Shown one piece after another: positions 54,037 to 63,345 of a stretch of 64,000 nt of DNA. The stretch spans positions 310,001-374,000 of the forward strand of contig CALJES010000002.1 of assembly GCA_938074205.1 (NCBI GenBank), written 5' to 3'. The translations under genes and the position numbers were made by a program. Source of the DNA: an uncultured bacterium. GTDB lineage: Bacteria; Armatimonadota; UBA5829. The notes below the pieces were generated by a model. It did no database searches and was not told the DNA's origin. It saw only the letters and a list, made by a program, of their open reading frames with translations. Position 1 is the first letter of the stretch. Each line of letters begins with the position of its first letter.

Positions 54037-56409
54037 ATGGACGAGCATAGCCTCACAGTCCTTGAATTCAACAAGTTAGTCGCGCGGCTTGCGCAGTACG
54101 CTGCTTGTAAGCTGGGCCGCGAAAAAGCCTTGCGCACACGCCCTACGAACTGCCTGGAAACAGCAAGACTCAAACAGCGCGAGACTACGGAAGCAAAAAC
54201 AATCCTCGAGCAAGAAGGCGATATTCCACTAGGCGGAATTGAAGACATCCGGCCCTTTCTGGAGCGTGCTTCCATCGGTGCGACTTTGCAGCCCAGTGAA
54301 CTTCTTGCGGTGCAGAGCACTCTTGCTGCGGCTCGACGCCTCGGCGGATTCTTATACAGACTAAAAGACAAGTATCCGATTCTTGGTGGGCTGGGTGAAC
54401 AGATAGAGGCATTCGAGAGCTTAGAAGAAGCAATTTCGAAATCCATCAACCAGTCGGGAGAAGTTGTAGATTCCGCAAGTCCTGATCTTGCTCGCATAAG
54501 AAGCGAGCTGCGCAATTTGCATGCCCGTTTGACAGAGCGCCTGAACGCATTTACCCAGTCCAAAGATTATCGCGCAATGATCCAGCAGCCCGTAATCACG
54601 ATGCGCAACGACCGCTATTGCATACCCATCAAGTCGGAATATCGGGGTGCTTTCCCGGGTATTGTTCACGACACCAGTACATCCGGAGCTACGCTGTTCG
54701 TAGAGCCTGCCAGCACGGTAGAGTTGGGCAATCGTCGCAAGGAGATGATCGTTAGGGAACGCGAGGAGGTCGAGAAAGTCCTGTCTGAACTGAGTGCGAA
54801 GGTGGGCGCTGAGACTGCTCGAATCCTAAAAACGCTCGATGTGGTCGGTGAAGTCGATTATATAACTGCACGTGCCAGACTCAGCCAGGCTATGGACGCA
54901 ACTCAGCCGGTTCTCAACGACAAGGGCGAAATACAACTGCTAGCTGCCCGTCACCCCTTTTTGTATGGGGATGTCGTACCAATCGATGTTGATCTTGGCA
55001 AGAGGTTTTCAGCGCTGCTTATCACAGGGCCGAATACTGGCGGAAAAACTGTTACACTCAAAACGATCGGTCTTCTTAGTCTTATGGCTGCCAGCGGTTT
55101 ACACATTCCCGCCGCTTCAGGAAGTGAGGTTGCAGTATATGAAGACGTATTCGCCGACATCGGCGATGAGCAATCTATCGAGCAATCGCTGTCCACTTTT
55201 TCTTCGCATATGGCTAACATCGTACGAATTACTCAGGACGCTGGTTCAAACTCCCTTGTATTGTTGGATGAAATAGGGGCAGGTACCGATCCTGCAGAGG
55301 GTGCCGCGCTGGCAAAGGCTATACTTGATCACCTGTTGGCGCGTGGAGCCAAAGTGGTTGCCACTACTCACTACGGCGAATTGAAAGAATTTGCCTACTT
55401 GCAACGCGAGGTAGAGAATGCATCCGTCGAGTTCGATCCGGTGACCCTTAAACCTACCTACAAGCTGGTTATAGGGGTGCCGGGCTCCAGCAACGCATTT
55501 GCTATAGCAGCCAGGCTCGGACTGTCGGATCACATAATTAATGCCGCAAAGGAGAATCTTACCAAGCGGACTGAGACTGCTGACGAATTGATACGTAAGC
55601 TTGAGGAAAGCCACCGCGTTGCGGCTGAACAACGTCGACTTGCCGAGATGACTTCTCGCGACGCACATACCCTGAAGAAGATGTACGAAGATCGCTTGGC
55701 TAAGCTTGAGGCTGTGCGAGAAAATATCGAAAACAAAGCGCGAGAAAAGGCGGAAGCTATTATAAGCCGATACACAAAGCAATTGGATCGTACGCTGCAG
55801 GAGTTAGCAAATCAAGCCAAGGAGTCCAAGCACTCGCAGCGCCTACGGGAAAAAGCCGAACGTTTGATCGCGCGTATGGAAGATGAACTTGTAGAGCCCG
55901 TTGAACGAAGACTTCGGAAAGAAGAAATGCTACCTGTTGGAACAGAACTGAAGCAGGGAACTCGAGTGCGTATTGCTGGCGTTGACCGCGATGGAGTGGT
56001 CGTAGAACCTCCCGAGAAAGGAAAGGTTGTAGTGCTGGTTGGGTCTATGCGAGTTACCGTGCCCGTAAAGAACCTGCGAAAGCCGCGCACTGAGGAGGAG
56101 CTCGAGCCAGAAGTCCAACATCACGATCTTCGTTCTCAGTTAGCTCTCGAAAAGGCACGGACGTTTTCGCCGGAGCTCCACCTGAGGGGACTTCACGTTG
56201 AGGCCGGTCTTCTGGCTGTTTCAAAATACCTGGATGATGCAATGACCGTGGGGGCTGATTTCATTCGTATCGTGCACGGTAAGGGCACCGGCCAAATGCG
56301 CACTGCTGTTCATAACTATCTCAAATCACATCCGGCAGTCGCATCGTTCCGACTAGCGGACCCTGCCGATGGCGGATCCGGCGTTACGGTAGTAGAAATG
56401 AAGAAATAA
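54037..56409 (+). CDS. mutS2: Endonuclease MutS2
   Basis: MutS-family protein that in Bacillus rescues collided ribosomes and elsewhere suppresses recombination. The protein has 790 residues: core/clamp domains, ABC ATPase with GPNTGGKTVTLKT, the DIGDEQSIEQSLSTFSSHM signature and LLDEIGAGTDPAEG, a coiled-coil/KOW-like linker, and a C-terminal Smr nuclease domain (about 715-790) with HLRGLHVEAGL and HGKGTGQMRTAV. The ATG at 54037 was chosen, with TTG (54034) as an alternative. No Shine-Dalgarno is present. Confidence 0.96.
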   Translation: MDEHSLTVLEFNKLVARLAQYAACKLGREKALRTRPTNCLETARLKQRETTEAKTILEQEGDIPLGGIEDIRPFLERASIGATLQPSELLAVQSTLAAARRLGGFLYRLKDKYPILGGLGEQIEAFESLEEAISKSINQSGEVVDSASPDLARIRSELRNLHARLTERLNAFTQSKDYRAMIQQPVITMRNDRYCIPIKSEYRGAFPGIVHDTSTSGATLFVEPASTVELGNRRKEMIVREREEVEKVLSELSAKVGAETARILKTLDVVGEVDYITARARLSQAMDATQPVLNDKGEIQLLAARHPFLYGDVVPIDVDLGKRFSALLITGPNTGGKTVTLKTIGLLSLMAASGLHIPAASGSEVAVYEDVFADIGDEQSIEQSLSTFSSHMANIVRITQDAGSNSLVLLDEIGAGTDPAEGAALAKAILDHLLARGAKVVATTHYGELKEFAYLQREVENASVEFDPVTLKPTYKLVIGVPGSSNAFAIAARLGLSDHIINAAKENLTKRTETADELIRKLEESHRVAAEQRRLAEMTSRDAHTLKKMYEDRLAKLEAVRENIENKAREKAEAIISRYTKQLDRTLQELANQAKESKHSQRLREKAERLIARMEDELVEPVERRLRKEEMLPVGTELKQGTRVRIAGVDRDGVVVEPPEKGKVVVLVGSMRVTVPVKNLRKPRTEEELEPEVQHHDLRSQLALEKARTFSPELHLRGLHVEAGLLAVSKYLDDAMTVGADFIRIVHGKGTGQMRTAVHNYLKSHPAVASFRLADPADGGSGVTVVEMKK

Positions 56410-56447
56410 ACTGTTTCAGCTATGCTGAAGCTAGGAGATACAGTACT

Positions 56448-56846
56448 ATGGAACTTGATCGTGAGACTCTGAACAAGCTTGTGCATACAGCGGTCGAGGC
56501 TCGAGGCAAAGCCTATGCTCCCTACTCAGGTTTTTCCGTGGGAGCTGCCGCGCTAGGGGGGTCCGAGACCGTGTACTCAGGTTCGAACGTTGAGAACGCT
56601 TCCTATGGGCTCACTGTCTGTGCAGAGCGAGTTGCTGTCTTCAATGCAGTTGCGAACGGCGAACGGACTATCAAAGCTGTTGCTGTATGCGCGGATGGCT
56701 CGACATCTCCTTGTGGTGCGTGTCTACAGGTAATGGCTGAGTTTGCGCCCAAAGAGGAATCTATGGTGATCATCCTTTGTACTCCTGAAGGCAAGTACAC
56801 CGAATCGTATCTTTCGGATTTTTTGCCTTGGCCCTTTTCTCTGTAA
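56448..56846 (+). CDS. cdd: Cytidine deaminase
   Basis: Deaminates (deoxy)cytidine in pyrimidine salvage. The protein has 132 residues. Zinc/catalytic motifs are Cys58-Ala-Glu60 (TVCAERVAVFNAV) and PCGACLQ (Cys89, Cys92). AYAPYSGFSVGAA and SNVENASYGL bind substrate. The ATG at 56448 has AGGAG about 11 nt upstream. It follows mutS2 by 38 nt and is probably co-transcribed. Confidence 0.96.
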   Translation: MELDRETLNKLVHTAVEARGKAYAPYSGFSVGAAALGGSETVYSGSNVENASYGLTVCAERVAVFNAVANGERTIKAVAVCADGSTSPCGACLQVMAEFAPKEESMVIILCTPEGKYTESYLSDFLPWPFSL

Positions 56847-56892
56847 TTAATTCGGACCATTGTGGGTATACTCGGGTTTTGGGGAGGGCATT

Positions 56893-57315
56893 ATGAAAGT
56901 CTTGTCGGTTAGAACCACCGAACGCAACCAGTTCATCGACATAACGAATCAAGTCCAGAGATGTGTTGAGGAGGATGGCTTGCGAGACGGTATCGTATGT
57001 ATATTCGTGCCTCACACAACGGCAGGGATTACCATAAATGAAGACGCCGACCCTGACGTAACTTACGACGTGCAAACCCTCTTGTCTAGCCTTGTTCCGC
57101 ATCATGGCAGCTACAGACATGCAGAGGGTAATTCCGATTCACACACGAAGTCCAGTATAATCGGCTCTTCGCTAACTGTTATAGTAGAAAACGGACGACT
57201 CCAGCTCGGCACTTGGCAAGGCATATACTTCGCAGAGTTTGACGGTCCTCGGAGTCGCCAGTGTTGGGTAAAAACTATCCCTTCACATCACGGTGGCGTC
57301 AACAGGAACAGCTGA
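56893..57315 (+). CDS. yjbQ: YjbQ/UPF0047 family protein
   Basis: A 140-residue protein with the UPF0047 pattern: TTERNQFIDITNQVQ, FVPHTTAGITINEDADPDV, and the tail LGTWQGIYFAEFDGPRSRQCWV. The conserved His residues form a trimeric metal-site fold; weak thiamine phosphate synthase activity is reported for YjbQ, but the role is unsettled. The ATG at 56893 follows GGGGAGGG. It converges on the LysM gene with only 37 nt between. Confidence 0.93.
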   Translation: MKVLSVRTTERNQFIDITNQVQRCVEEDGLRDGIVCIFVPHTTAGITINEDADPDVTYDVQTLLSSLVPHHGSYRHAEGNSDSHTKSSIIGSSLTVIVENGRLQLGTWQGIYFAEFDGPRSRQCWVKTIPSHHGGVNRNS

Positions 57316-57352
57316 GTCCTATAGAAAAGGCAGATTGTGGGGGGCGGCCAGT

Positions 57353-58357
57353 TTAAGGCCTTGGCTTGATACCCTCGACGATACGACGCGGCACCGGCTG
57401 CCTGAGAATCTCTTCCTCGAGCACCTCAATACCCACTTTGCGTCCGTTTTCATAGACCGTGGCTATCTTGACTCTTCTAAGGCCTGGTCTGCCGGGGGAC
57501 AACTCAGCACTCTTTCCCAAGTACATCCGCGCACTGGAAACCCTATGCACGGGCGCCGGAATACGCTCCAGCCTCTCCGATTGGTCTCGGACTACGACAG
57601 TAAGCTTCGGTTCTGGGCACACCAGGCTCTTGACTTTGATCTTGTCGCCGATCTGAAGGCGGTTCAGGTTAACGCCGGGATTCAAGGACCACAGGTCGCG
57701 CATCGTCAAACCGAAAAGCTTCGCTATCCGACTTGCTGTGTCTCCTTGCCTTACACTATAGACACTTTCTGCTTGACGTATCTCGTCATTCTCAATATCA
57801 AATAGATACTTCACTGCTTCTTCGGGGGTTTTCTTGTATATGCTAGGCGCCACTAGCGCGATGTCAACGGTGACCTTTTCCTTGAACTGAGGTTCCTCGC
57901 AAAGGTTCTTCGCAAGTCTGCCAAATCTCGCCTTCGCAAGTTCAAGGGTCTCACCTGCCGCTGTACGGCTTGGGAGAGCCACTACAGGTTTTCCGTTACA
58001 TATTATTGCCCACTTAGGTAGCGCCAACGAAATAGCACTTCGTATTGCATTTTCCGCTCTATGGCGGCTCACAGGCTTGGCGTCACGCGGCGCACGGGCA
58101 ATCACAACGTCTTCTTTGAATTGTATTTCTCTGGGATCACACCCAGCCTTTGCTTTGAAGTCGCGGAGAAGTTCTTGAGCTTCCTTTTCGCTGGCGACAC
58201 AGGCTACAGGTTTCCCATTTACGAGAACGAGAGCCTTGTTGTTTCCGATTCGCGCTTGAACATACCATAAAGCTATTATCAAAACGAGCAAACCCAAGGC
58301 TATTCTGTAAAACAGGATTTGCTTTCTCATCTTTTCTATAACGGCCTTTTCGTTCAT
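57353..58357 (-). CDS. Membrane-anchored LysM and G5-domain protein
   Basis: A 334-residue protein with an N-terminal membrane anchor (about 15-34). Two NGKPVA-type repeats (about 46 and 121) begin short YabE/SpoIID-neighbour-like segments. A LysM peptidoglycan-binding domain covers about 199-243 (YSVRQGDTASRIAKLFGLTMRDLWSLNPGVNLNRLQIGDKIKV) and a G5 domain about 255-325. It is probably a wall-bound envelope protein facing the periplasm. No hydrolase domain follows, unlike LysM-G5-M23 peptidases. The ATG at 58357 has GGAGG about 11 nt upstream. It is in one unit with the receiver-domain gene, 29 nt away. Confidence 0.8.
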   Translation of the reverse strand: MNEKAVIEKMRKQILFYRIALGLLVLIIALWYVQARIGNNKALVLVNGKPVACVASEKEAQELLRDFKAKAGCDPREIQFKEDVVIARAPRDAKPVSRHRAENAIRSAISLALPKWAIICNGKPVVALPSRTAAGETLELAKARFGRLAKNLCEEPQFKEKVTVDIALVAPSIYKKTPEEAVKYLFDIENDEIRQAESVYSVRQGDTASRIAKLFGLTMRDLWSLNPGVNLNRLQIGDKIKVKSLVCPEPKLTVVVRDQSERLERIPAPVHRVSSARMYLGKSAELSPGRPGLRRVKIATVYENGRKVGIEVLEEEILRQPVPRRIVEGIKPRP

Positions 58358-58386
58358 CGTTCTGCTGCCTCCGCTCCGATCGCTGC

Positions 58387-59001
58387 TTACAAAATTGCAT
58401 GATATACGCTATGTGAATCGCCGGCGTTCTTGTCAGCGAGTCTCAGAGCGCGCCCCAGTCGTCCGATCAGTTTGCCTGGTTCAACATCATCGCTCGCACA
58501 AACGACTCGCGTACCCAGTTTGCTGAGCTCACTCCAATATTGACTGTTCACACCCACGAATGCTATAGGAGTACTTTTGTCCTCGTAAAGCTCGTAGAAA
58601 TCCAGCGCCGACATGTCCGGGAGCAACGTGTCGACGACAAGTGCATCGGGCTTATGCTCGCGCGCGATAGATAACGCCTGCGCGCCCGTGCGAGCTCGAA
58701 CTATGGCGCAGCCAAGGGCTTCCAGATTCCACCTTATGGCACGTAGATATTTGTCCTCAGCGCCTACTAGAAGAACCCTTTTTCTCTTTAATGCTGCCAA
58801 GTTACGTGCGTCTTCGTGGACTTCCTGACGCCGTCGACGCCAGCGAGCCCAAATCGTTCTCAATGTATTCGACAGGCTACTAGTGTGCCCTTTACTTTGC
58901 AAGGTGTTAGGTAATTTCCATCGGGCGATTATGAGTGCTATAGCCACAACAAGCACAAAAACCGCTATCCACCTGATTATCAAGATCAATCTGCCAGGCA
59001 T
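58387..59001 (-). CDS. Membrane-tethered degenerate response-regulator receiver domain
   Basis: A 204-residue protein: a membrane helix (about 5-27), a basic linker and a CheY-like domain (74-190). The acidic pair Glu82-Asp83 and phospho-Asp124 (LVVDTLLPDMS) are kept, but the switch Thr/Ser position is Gly150 and the conserved Lys before a Pro is missing (CASDDVEPG). It may be a phospho-independent sensor or scaffold. The ATG at 59001 is 9 nt after GGAGG and begins right after the PHP stop. No kinase is nearby. Confidence 0.75.
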   Translation of the reverse strand: MPGRLILIIRWIAVFVLVVAIALIIARWKLPNTLQSKGHTSSLSNTLRTIWARWRRRRQEVHEDARNLAALKRKRVLLVGAEDKYLRAIRWNLEALGCAIVRARTGAQALSIAREHKPDALVVDTLLPDMSALDFYELYEDKSTPIAFVGVNSQYWSELSKLGTRVVCASDDVEPGKLIGRLGRALRLADKNAGDSHSVYHAIL

Positions 59002-59002
59002 C

Positions 59003-60373
59003 CTAGCCAACCTCCGCAGACAGCATCTCGATTACTTCGCGCGGCGATGCCTCTATTATGTTGCGTCGCAACTGTTCTTTTTCAAGCTGGTTCGGTCTTA
59101 CAATACGACCAACAGTAGTGTAGAACTTTTTTTTCTTGAGCTGCTCGTTACCGAAATGGGATTTCGCCCATTCGCTGCAGAATCCGATGCCGGCTGTTCT
59201 TGCCAGGAATGTGTGTCCCCAGAAGAAATAAGCGCCGTCTAAGAAATCCTGGATGTAAGGTTGCAACTCTGGCGCAGTGAAGTCGTCCACAAACGGCTGC
59301 CCGAGCCTATTGAGCTCAGTTCCTATGCACAAAGGCATCCCCGCTTCGCGCGCAGCCTTCACAGCCTTGTCAAGGTTTTCGAGCTTAATCTTTTTCTCTT
59401 CTGGATCTTTGATGTTCCAGTTCCGGTCTGGGATGATGTTCATTGCGACCACGCCTTTGGATGCCATTAGATCCAGAAACGCAGGCATGTCGGCTTCACC
59501 AGGGTTGGTTCCGTCTAGCCAGGTGGCTGTTGGCAGGGCTTCCATTTCCATAGCCATGTCCACCACGGTTTCCAATGAGGGAAAACTCTCCGGCGTGGGC
59601 AGCACGTAACCCACGCCGCCGTATTTCATGAGCTTAGACCTCATTATCTCGTGAAACCGTGGGGTATCCGATACGATAGTCTCGATTTCGGTAACCGGCA
59701 TTTGCAGGGCGTTCGCCCAAAATGAAACTAGTGCTGCCTGGTTTCCCTTAAAAACCTCCCACGCCTTCGCATCGTAAGCGGCCAGCATGTGTCTCTCAGT
59801 TGCGTTACCTGAAGGTGTCAACGGTAAGACGTCCCTGTCATAGTCAATCTGGACGACTCCGAGGTAATTGTTGACTCGTTCCATCACACGAATGTTTCGT
59901 TGCCTCGCCATCGTGCGCATTAGTTGCAGCGTGCTAGCTGCCTCAGTGTGCTCTTCGGGGAGTGCGAAACAACCCGCGACCATGAAATACGCTATCCCTG
60001 GCTCATTGGGGGAACTCATTACCTTATCGTGATATTCTCGAACGTGTACGCGGGTTTCCAGCGATACTACCCCTCGTTGCTCCAGCGTGTCGCAGGCGGT
60101 TAGGAATTCTTCCATGCCGTCCAGCACGTCAAAGTCGACGATTCCTGCCACCGCCAGTCCATACTTGCGAGCTTCCCAGGCTACTCGTGAAGGTGACCAA
60201 CCATGCGCATTGAATGAAAAGAACGTGTGAATGTGGAGGTTGACTTCGTTCTTTGGAGGCGACAGGACAATCTCCTTCCTGTCGACTTTGTCGATCAGCC
60301 AGCTAAGCGCTTGCTCACGAACTGAACGATCGAATGAGTTTAGCTTATTCTCAAGATCCGAAACGGTTGCCAT
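59003..60373 (-). CDS. PHP-domain metal-dependent hydrolase
   Basis: A 456-residue protein with a polymerase-and-histidinol-phosphatase (PHP) fold. The first metal motif is His47-x-His49 in NLHIHTFFSFNAHGWSPS, followed by AGIVDFDVLDG and IGTELNRLGQPF. The central region (about 130-270) is an insertion not typical of small PHP enzymes. Substrate is unknown; phosphoesterase is the family default. The ATG at 60373 has no ribosome site but a well-placed promoter. It is the first gene of a three-gene unit with the receiver and LysM proteins. Confidence 0.8.
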   Translation of the reverse strand: MATVSDLENKLNSFDRSVREQALSWLIDKVDRKEIVLSPPKNEVNLHIHTFFSFNAHGWSPSRVAWEARKYGLAVAGIVDFDVLDGMEEFLTACDTLEQRGVVSLETRVHVREYHDKVMSSPNEPGIAYFMVAGCFALPEEHTEAASTLQLMRTMARQRNIRVMERVNNYLGVVQIDYDRDVLPLTPSGNATERHMLAAYDAKAWEVFKGNQAALVSFWANALQMPVTEIETIVSDTPRFHEIMRSKLMKYGGVGYVLPTPESFPSLETVVDMAMEMEALPTATWLDGTNPGEADMPAFLDLMASKGVVAMNIIPDRNWNIKDPEEKKIKLENLDKAVKAAREAGMPLCIGTELNRLGQPFVDDFTAPELQPYIQDFLDGAYFFWGHTFLARTAGIGFCSEWAKSHFGNEQLKKKKFYTTVGRIVRPNQLEKEQLRRNIIEASPREVIEMLSAEVG

Positions 60374-60383
60374 GGTAAGAAGG

Positions 60384-60412
60384 ATAATACAAGTTTATCG
60401 CTATAAGTGCAA
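60384..60412 (-). promoter_or_regulatory. Promoter of the PHP gene, leaderless type
   Basis: Leftward TTGCAC (60412-60407), a 17-nt spacer and TATTAT (60389-60384). There are 10 nt between the -10 element and the ATG at 60373, so the 5' untranslated part would be about 4 nt. Confidence 0.7.
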
Positions 60413-60545
60413 CCGTAACCAGCTTCAGAGCAACGCACGTCCCGCGCATGTGTTTGGTGGTTTGATGGAACGAATGCTCTGGGGTTTGTCATTGCAACGG
60501 AAATCAACAGACGACACATCGGCTGCTGCTCTACTTGTCGAACGG

Positions 60546-60574
60546 TTGACACGACAGACGTCGCGTGCTACATT
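60546..60574 (+). promoter_or_regulatory. Promoter of the OstA-like gene, leaderless type
   Basis: TTGACA (60546-60551), a 17-nt spacer and TACATT (60569-60574) with an extended TG. The ATG lies 10 nt after the -10 element, again predicting an almost leaderless mRNA. Confidence 0.7.
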
Positions 60575-60584
60575 CTAGCCACCA

Positions 60585-61952
60585 ATGTCCAGCTCGGCAA
60601 GAGGAATAATTCTCCTGTTAGCAATATCCGCTTTTTGCTTTGTAACCACATGCTTGGCTCAAACAGTTGTGGAACTGCCGCGAACAGTAATAGAAGCGGA
60701 TTCCTTACAAACCACAGGGAAGATAATTACCGCTTGCGGTAACGTGGTTGTGCGTAGCGGAGTATTCAAGATCAGTGCCTCAGAGATCTGGTTTGATGCT
60801 GAGCTTCAGCGTGGGCGGCTTACGGATGCCACGTTTACGACTTGCGAGAAGGAACGGCCTGACTACCAGCTTAGCACTCGCGAACTGGCTCTTATTTCAA
60901 ATAGAAGGATTCGTGCTCGTGGTGTTGCTTTATATGTCGGCAGATGGAGACTTATCGGTTTGCCCAGCATCACTTTTACAGTTGGCCGCGGTGCGTCTTC
61001 TGATGTATTTCCCAGGCCCAGTTACGATGAGCGTGAAGGCTATGGCATTGCCCAAAGGTTTGCACTCGTAGACACTTCGCGATGGCAAGTTGTAACCGAT
61101 TTGCGCTTCACTACAAAACGCGGTTTGCTGGCTGAGGGTGAAAGCGTGTGGGGAATTGATGGCGAGCTTGATCCACTGCCTGAGCGACTTCTTACCCATG
61201 ACTCCATGAAGTTTACCCCTCTCTCGATACCGAAAAGTTTTACTAGGCGCGGCGAGGTTTCAGATCCTTCTGGTGGTTACTGGGCCGCAGCAAAGTGTAG
61301 GTTGTTTGCGCGATTTGCTACAGATCAGAGGGCTTTCGACTTGCGAGAAAGACGGTTGTCCGTATCTAGACAACCGGAAATAGGTTTTTTGTACGTGGGC
61401 AGGCCTTTGGTTCGCCGGGATGTGCGGGCTGATCCCGACTTGGAACTATACCCATCACTGAAAGTATTTTGGGGGCAGTACAAAGAAAATCCGGGCAGCA
61501 CAATGCTAACTCGTCGGGTGGGGTTTGAAACAACTGCAGCGATAAACGTTCTGCCACTACCTTCCAACCTTGCAATACAACCTCTACTTGGTTATTCGAA
61601 GTGTTTTTACGAGGGCGGTGATGTATACAGTACAGTGCTCTGTGGAATCGACGCAGCAAAGGCCTTCCGCGACGGATCGCTTATCTCCGTGCGATACTTG
61701 CATCGCTCTGAGTCAGGCAAGTCGCCGTTCTTGTTTGACAGTGTCCAGGTTCGACACGACTTGCAGGGTGCGTTGCAGACAAGACTAGGGAGCCAGATAG
61801 TTGGCTTTGCCGTGGGTTACGATGCCGACAAGCGCGAATTATATGATTGGCAGGCTTTGGTGGGTTACCGCACCGACTGCCTTGGTGTGTGGGCGTCGTG
61901 GGATAACTTCCAACGCAGGTTAACAATCGGCGTTGCTCTCATAAACCTATAG
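60585..61952 (+). CDS. LptD/OstA-like outer-membrane assembly protein
   Basis: A 455-residue exported protein. The signal peptide covers residues 1-25 (ILLLAISAFCFVTTCLAQ). An OstA/LptA-like beta-jellyroll (about 30-130) reads VIEADSLQTTGKIITACGNVVVRSGVFKISASEIWFD, then a TTCEKERPDYQLSTREL segment. A C-terminal beta-rich part resembling a short LptD barrel runs to residue 455. LptD inserts lipopolysaccharide in the outer leaflet, so the host should be diderm. At 455 residues it is shorter than proteobacterial LptD (about 780). The ATG at 60585 is set by the promoter just upstream. Confidence 0.75.
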   Translation: MSSSARGIILLLAISAFCFVTTCLAQTVVELPRTVIEADSLQTTGKIITACGNVVVRSGVFKISASEIWFDAELQRGRLTDATFTTCEKERPDYQLSTRELALISNRRIRARGVALYVGRWRLIGLPSITFTVGRGASSDVFPRPSYDEREGYGIAQRFALVDTSRWQVVTDLRFTTKRGLLAEGESVWGIDGELDPLPERLLTHDSMKFTPLSIPKSFTRRGEVSDPSGGYWAAAKCRLFARFATDQRAFDLRERRLSVSRQPEIGFLYVGRPLVRRDVRADPDLELYPSLKVFWGQYKENPGSTMLTRRVGFETTAAINVLPLPSNLAIQPLLGYSKCFYEGGDVYSTVLCGIDAAKAFRDGSLISVRYLHRSESGKSPFLFDSVQVRHDLQGALQTRLGSQIVGFAVGYDADKRELYDWQALVGYRTDCLGVWASWDNFQRRLTIGVALINL

Positions 61953-61968
61953 TTTTTGCGATGCTTGA

Positions 61969-63345
61969 TTAGTGAGTATTCCCTTCTCTGTGAGAAACTT
62001 CTCCAGACTTTGTCTTTTTCCTGGCTGCTCGAGCTATGCTCCATTTGAGACCGACCGGGGTGACCAGAGTTGTCAAAATAACCATTATGATCATTACTGA
62101 AAACGTCGATTCTGACACGAGGGGTTCTCCATACAGGCGGAGTCTCGTGCCAATGGATGCGAATATCAAGCCGACCTCGGCGCGCGGAACCATCCCAATA
62201 CCGATCGACAACCTGTCGAGACCTTTCTCAAGCGCTCCGATTCCACACGCCAGCTTGCCGAGAATCGCCGCCAAAGTGACAACTGCTGCCAAGCCTAGCA
62301 CTTCCACGTGCGCAAACGATCTTATTTCGACTCTTGATCCCATCACCACGAAAAATACCGGGACTAGAAAGGCTGTGAGTGGTTTAACCAATTCTTCGAC
62401 GGAGTGTTCTCCTCTCTCGCGGAATGTTCGCCAGTGTACTTCATCCAAGATGAGTCCGGCCGCGAATGCTCCAACAATAGGTGCAAGTCCTATGCATGCT
62501 GCCAGATACGCAAAGCTGAAGCAAATGGCGAGTGCTGTAGTTAGGAGCAGGTCGGAGGCGCTGAGTCGAGACGCAATGTGGAATACCTTAGGCGCTATCC
62601 ATCTTCCGATGATTAGTGCTCCTGACAGGAATAGTAAAGCCTTTAATATGATCAGAACAATCGCCCACGTAGAAAGCGCTTTACCTCCGGTGGAAGCTGC
62701 CTGTATAACCCCGCTTACAACTGCAAGAATAATAAGTCCTTGCACATCATCGACGACCGCTGCGCCCAGTATTATTCTCGCCTCGGTGGTTTTAAGCCAA
62801 CCCAAGTCCATCAACACTCGCGCCGTTACTCCGACGCTGGTCGCACACAGTGTCGCGCCGACGAACAAATGCACGTAAACGCTTTCCTGAGGCATAAATA
62901 CTGAAGAAACCAGAAACCCCAGCCCAAATGGGCAAACCACGCCGATGGTAGCGACAACCAGTGAGGATGTTCCTACCTGCATCAGTTTGCCCAAGTCTGA
63001 TTCCAACCCTACTTGGAATAACAGAAGCGTTACACCTATTTCGGACAGTATTCTGACGGTGTCGTCGGTCTTTATGAATTCAAAAGAGTTGATACCTAGG
63101 AGATGCAAATTTCCTATTATGATGCCGAAAACCAATTCACCGAGTACCGCCGGCTGGCCCGCTCTAACAACGAGGCTTCCGCCGAGTTTGGCCGCAACCA
63201 AGAGGATAACCAAGGCCAGCAAGATTTGGGCAACATCTGTCGCACCCGTTTCACCTGAGGCAGCGAAGGCCAAGGTCGGACACATTATGCAAGCCGCCAT
63301 TAACGAAAACAAGACTTTTTTCTTGCGCGGGTTGGGCGTCAACAT
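61969..63345 (-). CDS. KefB/CPA2-type cation:proton antiporter
   Basis: A 458-residue membrane protein of the monovalent cation:proton antiporter-2 family, with about twelve segments. Marks are the GQPAVLGELVFGIIIG start and the GAAVVDDVQGLIIL motif with the two transport Asp residues of CPA2 proteins. FAAGLILDEVHWR and GMVPRAEVGLIFA follow. A signal-peptide-like N-terminus (residues 1-29) precedes it. There is no TrkA-N/RCK tail, so it is a bare transporter. It starts with ATG at 63345 without a clear ribosome site. It lies 16 nt after the convergent OstA-like gene. Confidence 0.9.
   Translation of the reverse strand: MLTPNPRKKKVLFSLMAACIMCPTLAFAASGETGATDVAQILLALVILLVAAKLGGSLVVRAGQPAVLGELVFGIIIGNLHLLGINSFEFIKTDDTVRILSEIGVTLLLFQVGLESDLGKLMQVGTSSLVVATIGVVCPFGLGFLVSSVFMPQESVYVHLFVGATLCATSVGVTARVLMDLGWLKTTEARIILGAAVVDDVQGLIILAVVSGVIQAASTGGKALSTWAIVLIILKALLFLSGALIIGRWIAPKVFHIASRLSASDLLLTTALAICFSFAYLAACIGLAPIVGAFAAGLILDEVHWRTFRERGEHSVEELVKPLTAFLVPVFFVVMGSRVEIRSFAHVEVLGLAAVVTLAAILGKLACGIGALEKGLDRLSIGIGMVPRAEVGLIFASIGTRLRLYGEPLVSESTFSVMIIMVILTTLVTPVGLKWSIARAARKKTKSGEVSHREGNTH

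Noticed and set aside
62036-62878. 280-codon frame antisense to the KefB-like gene
   Set aside because: Low-complexity Ser/Thr/Ala composition and full overlap with a clear transporter gene.
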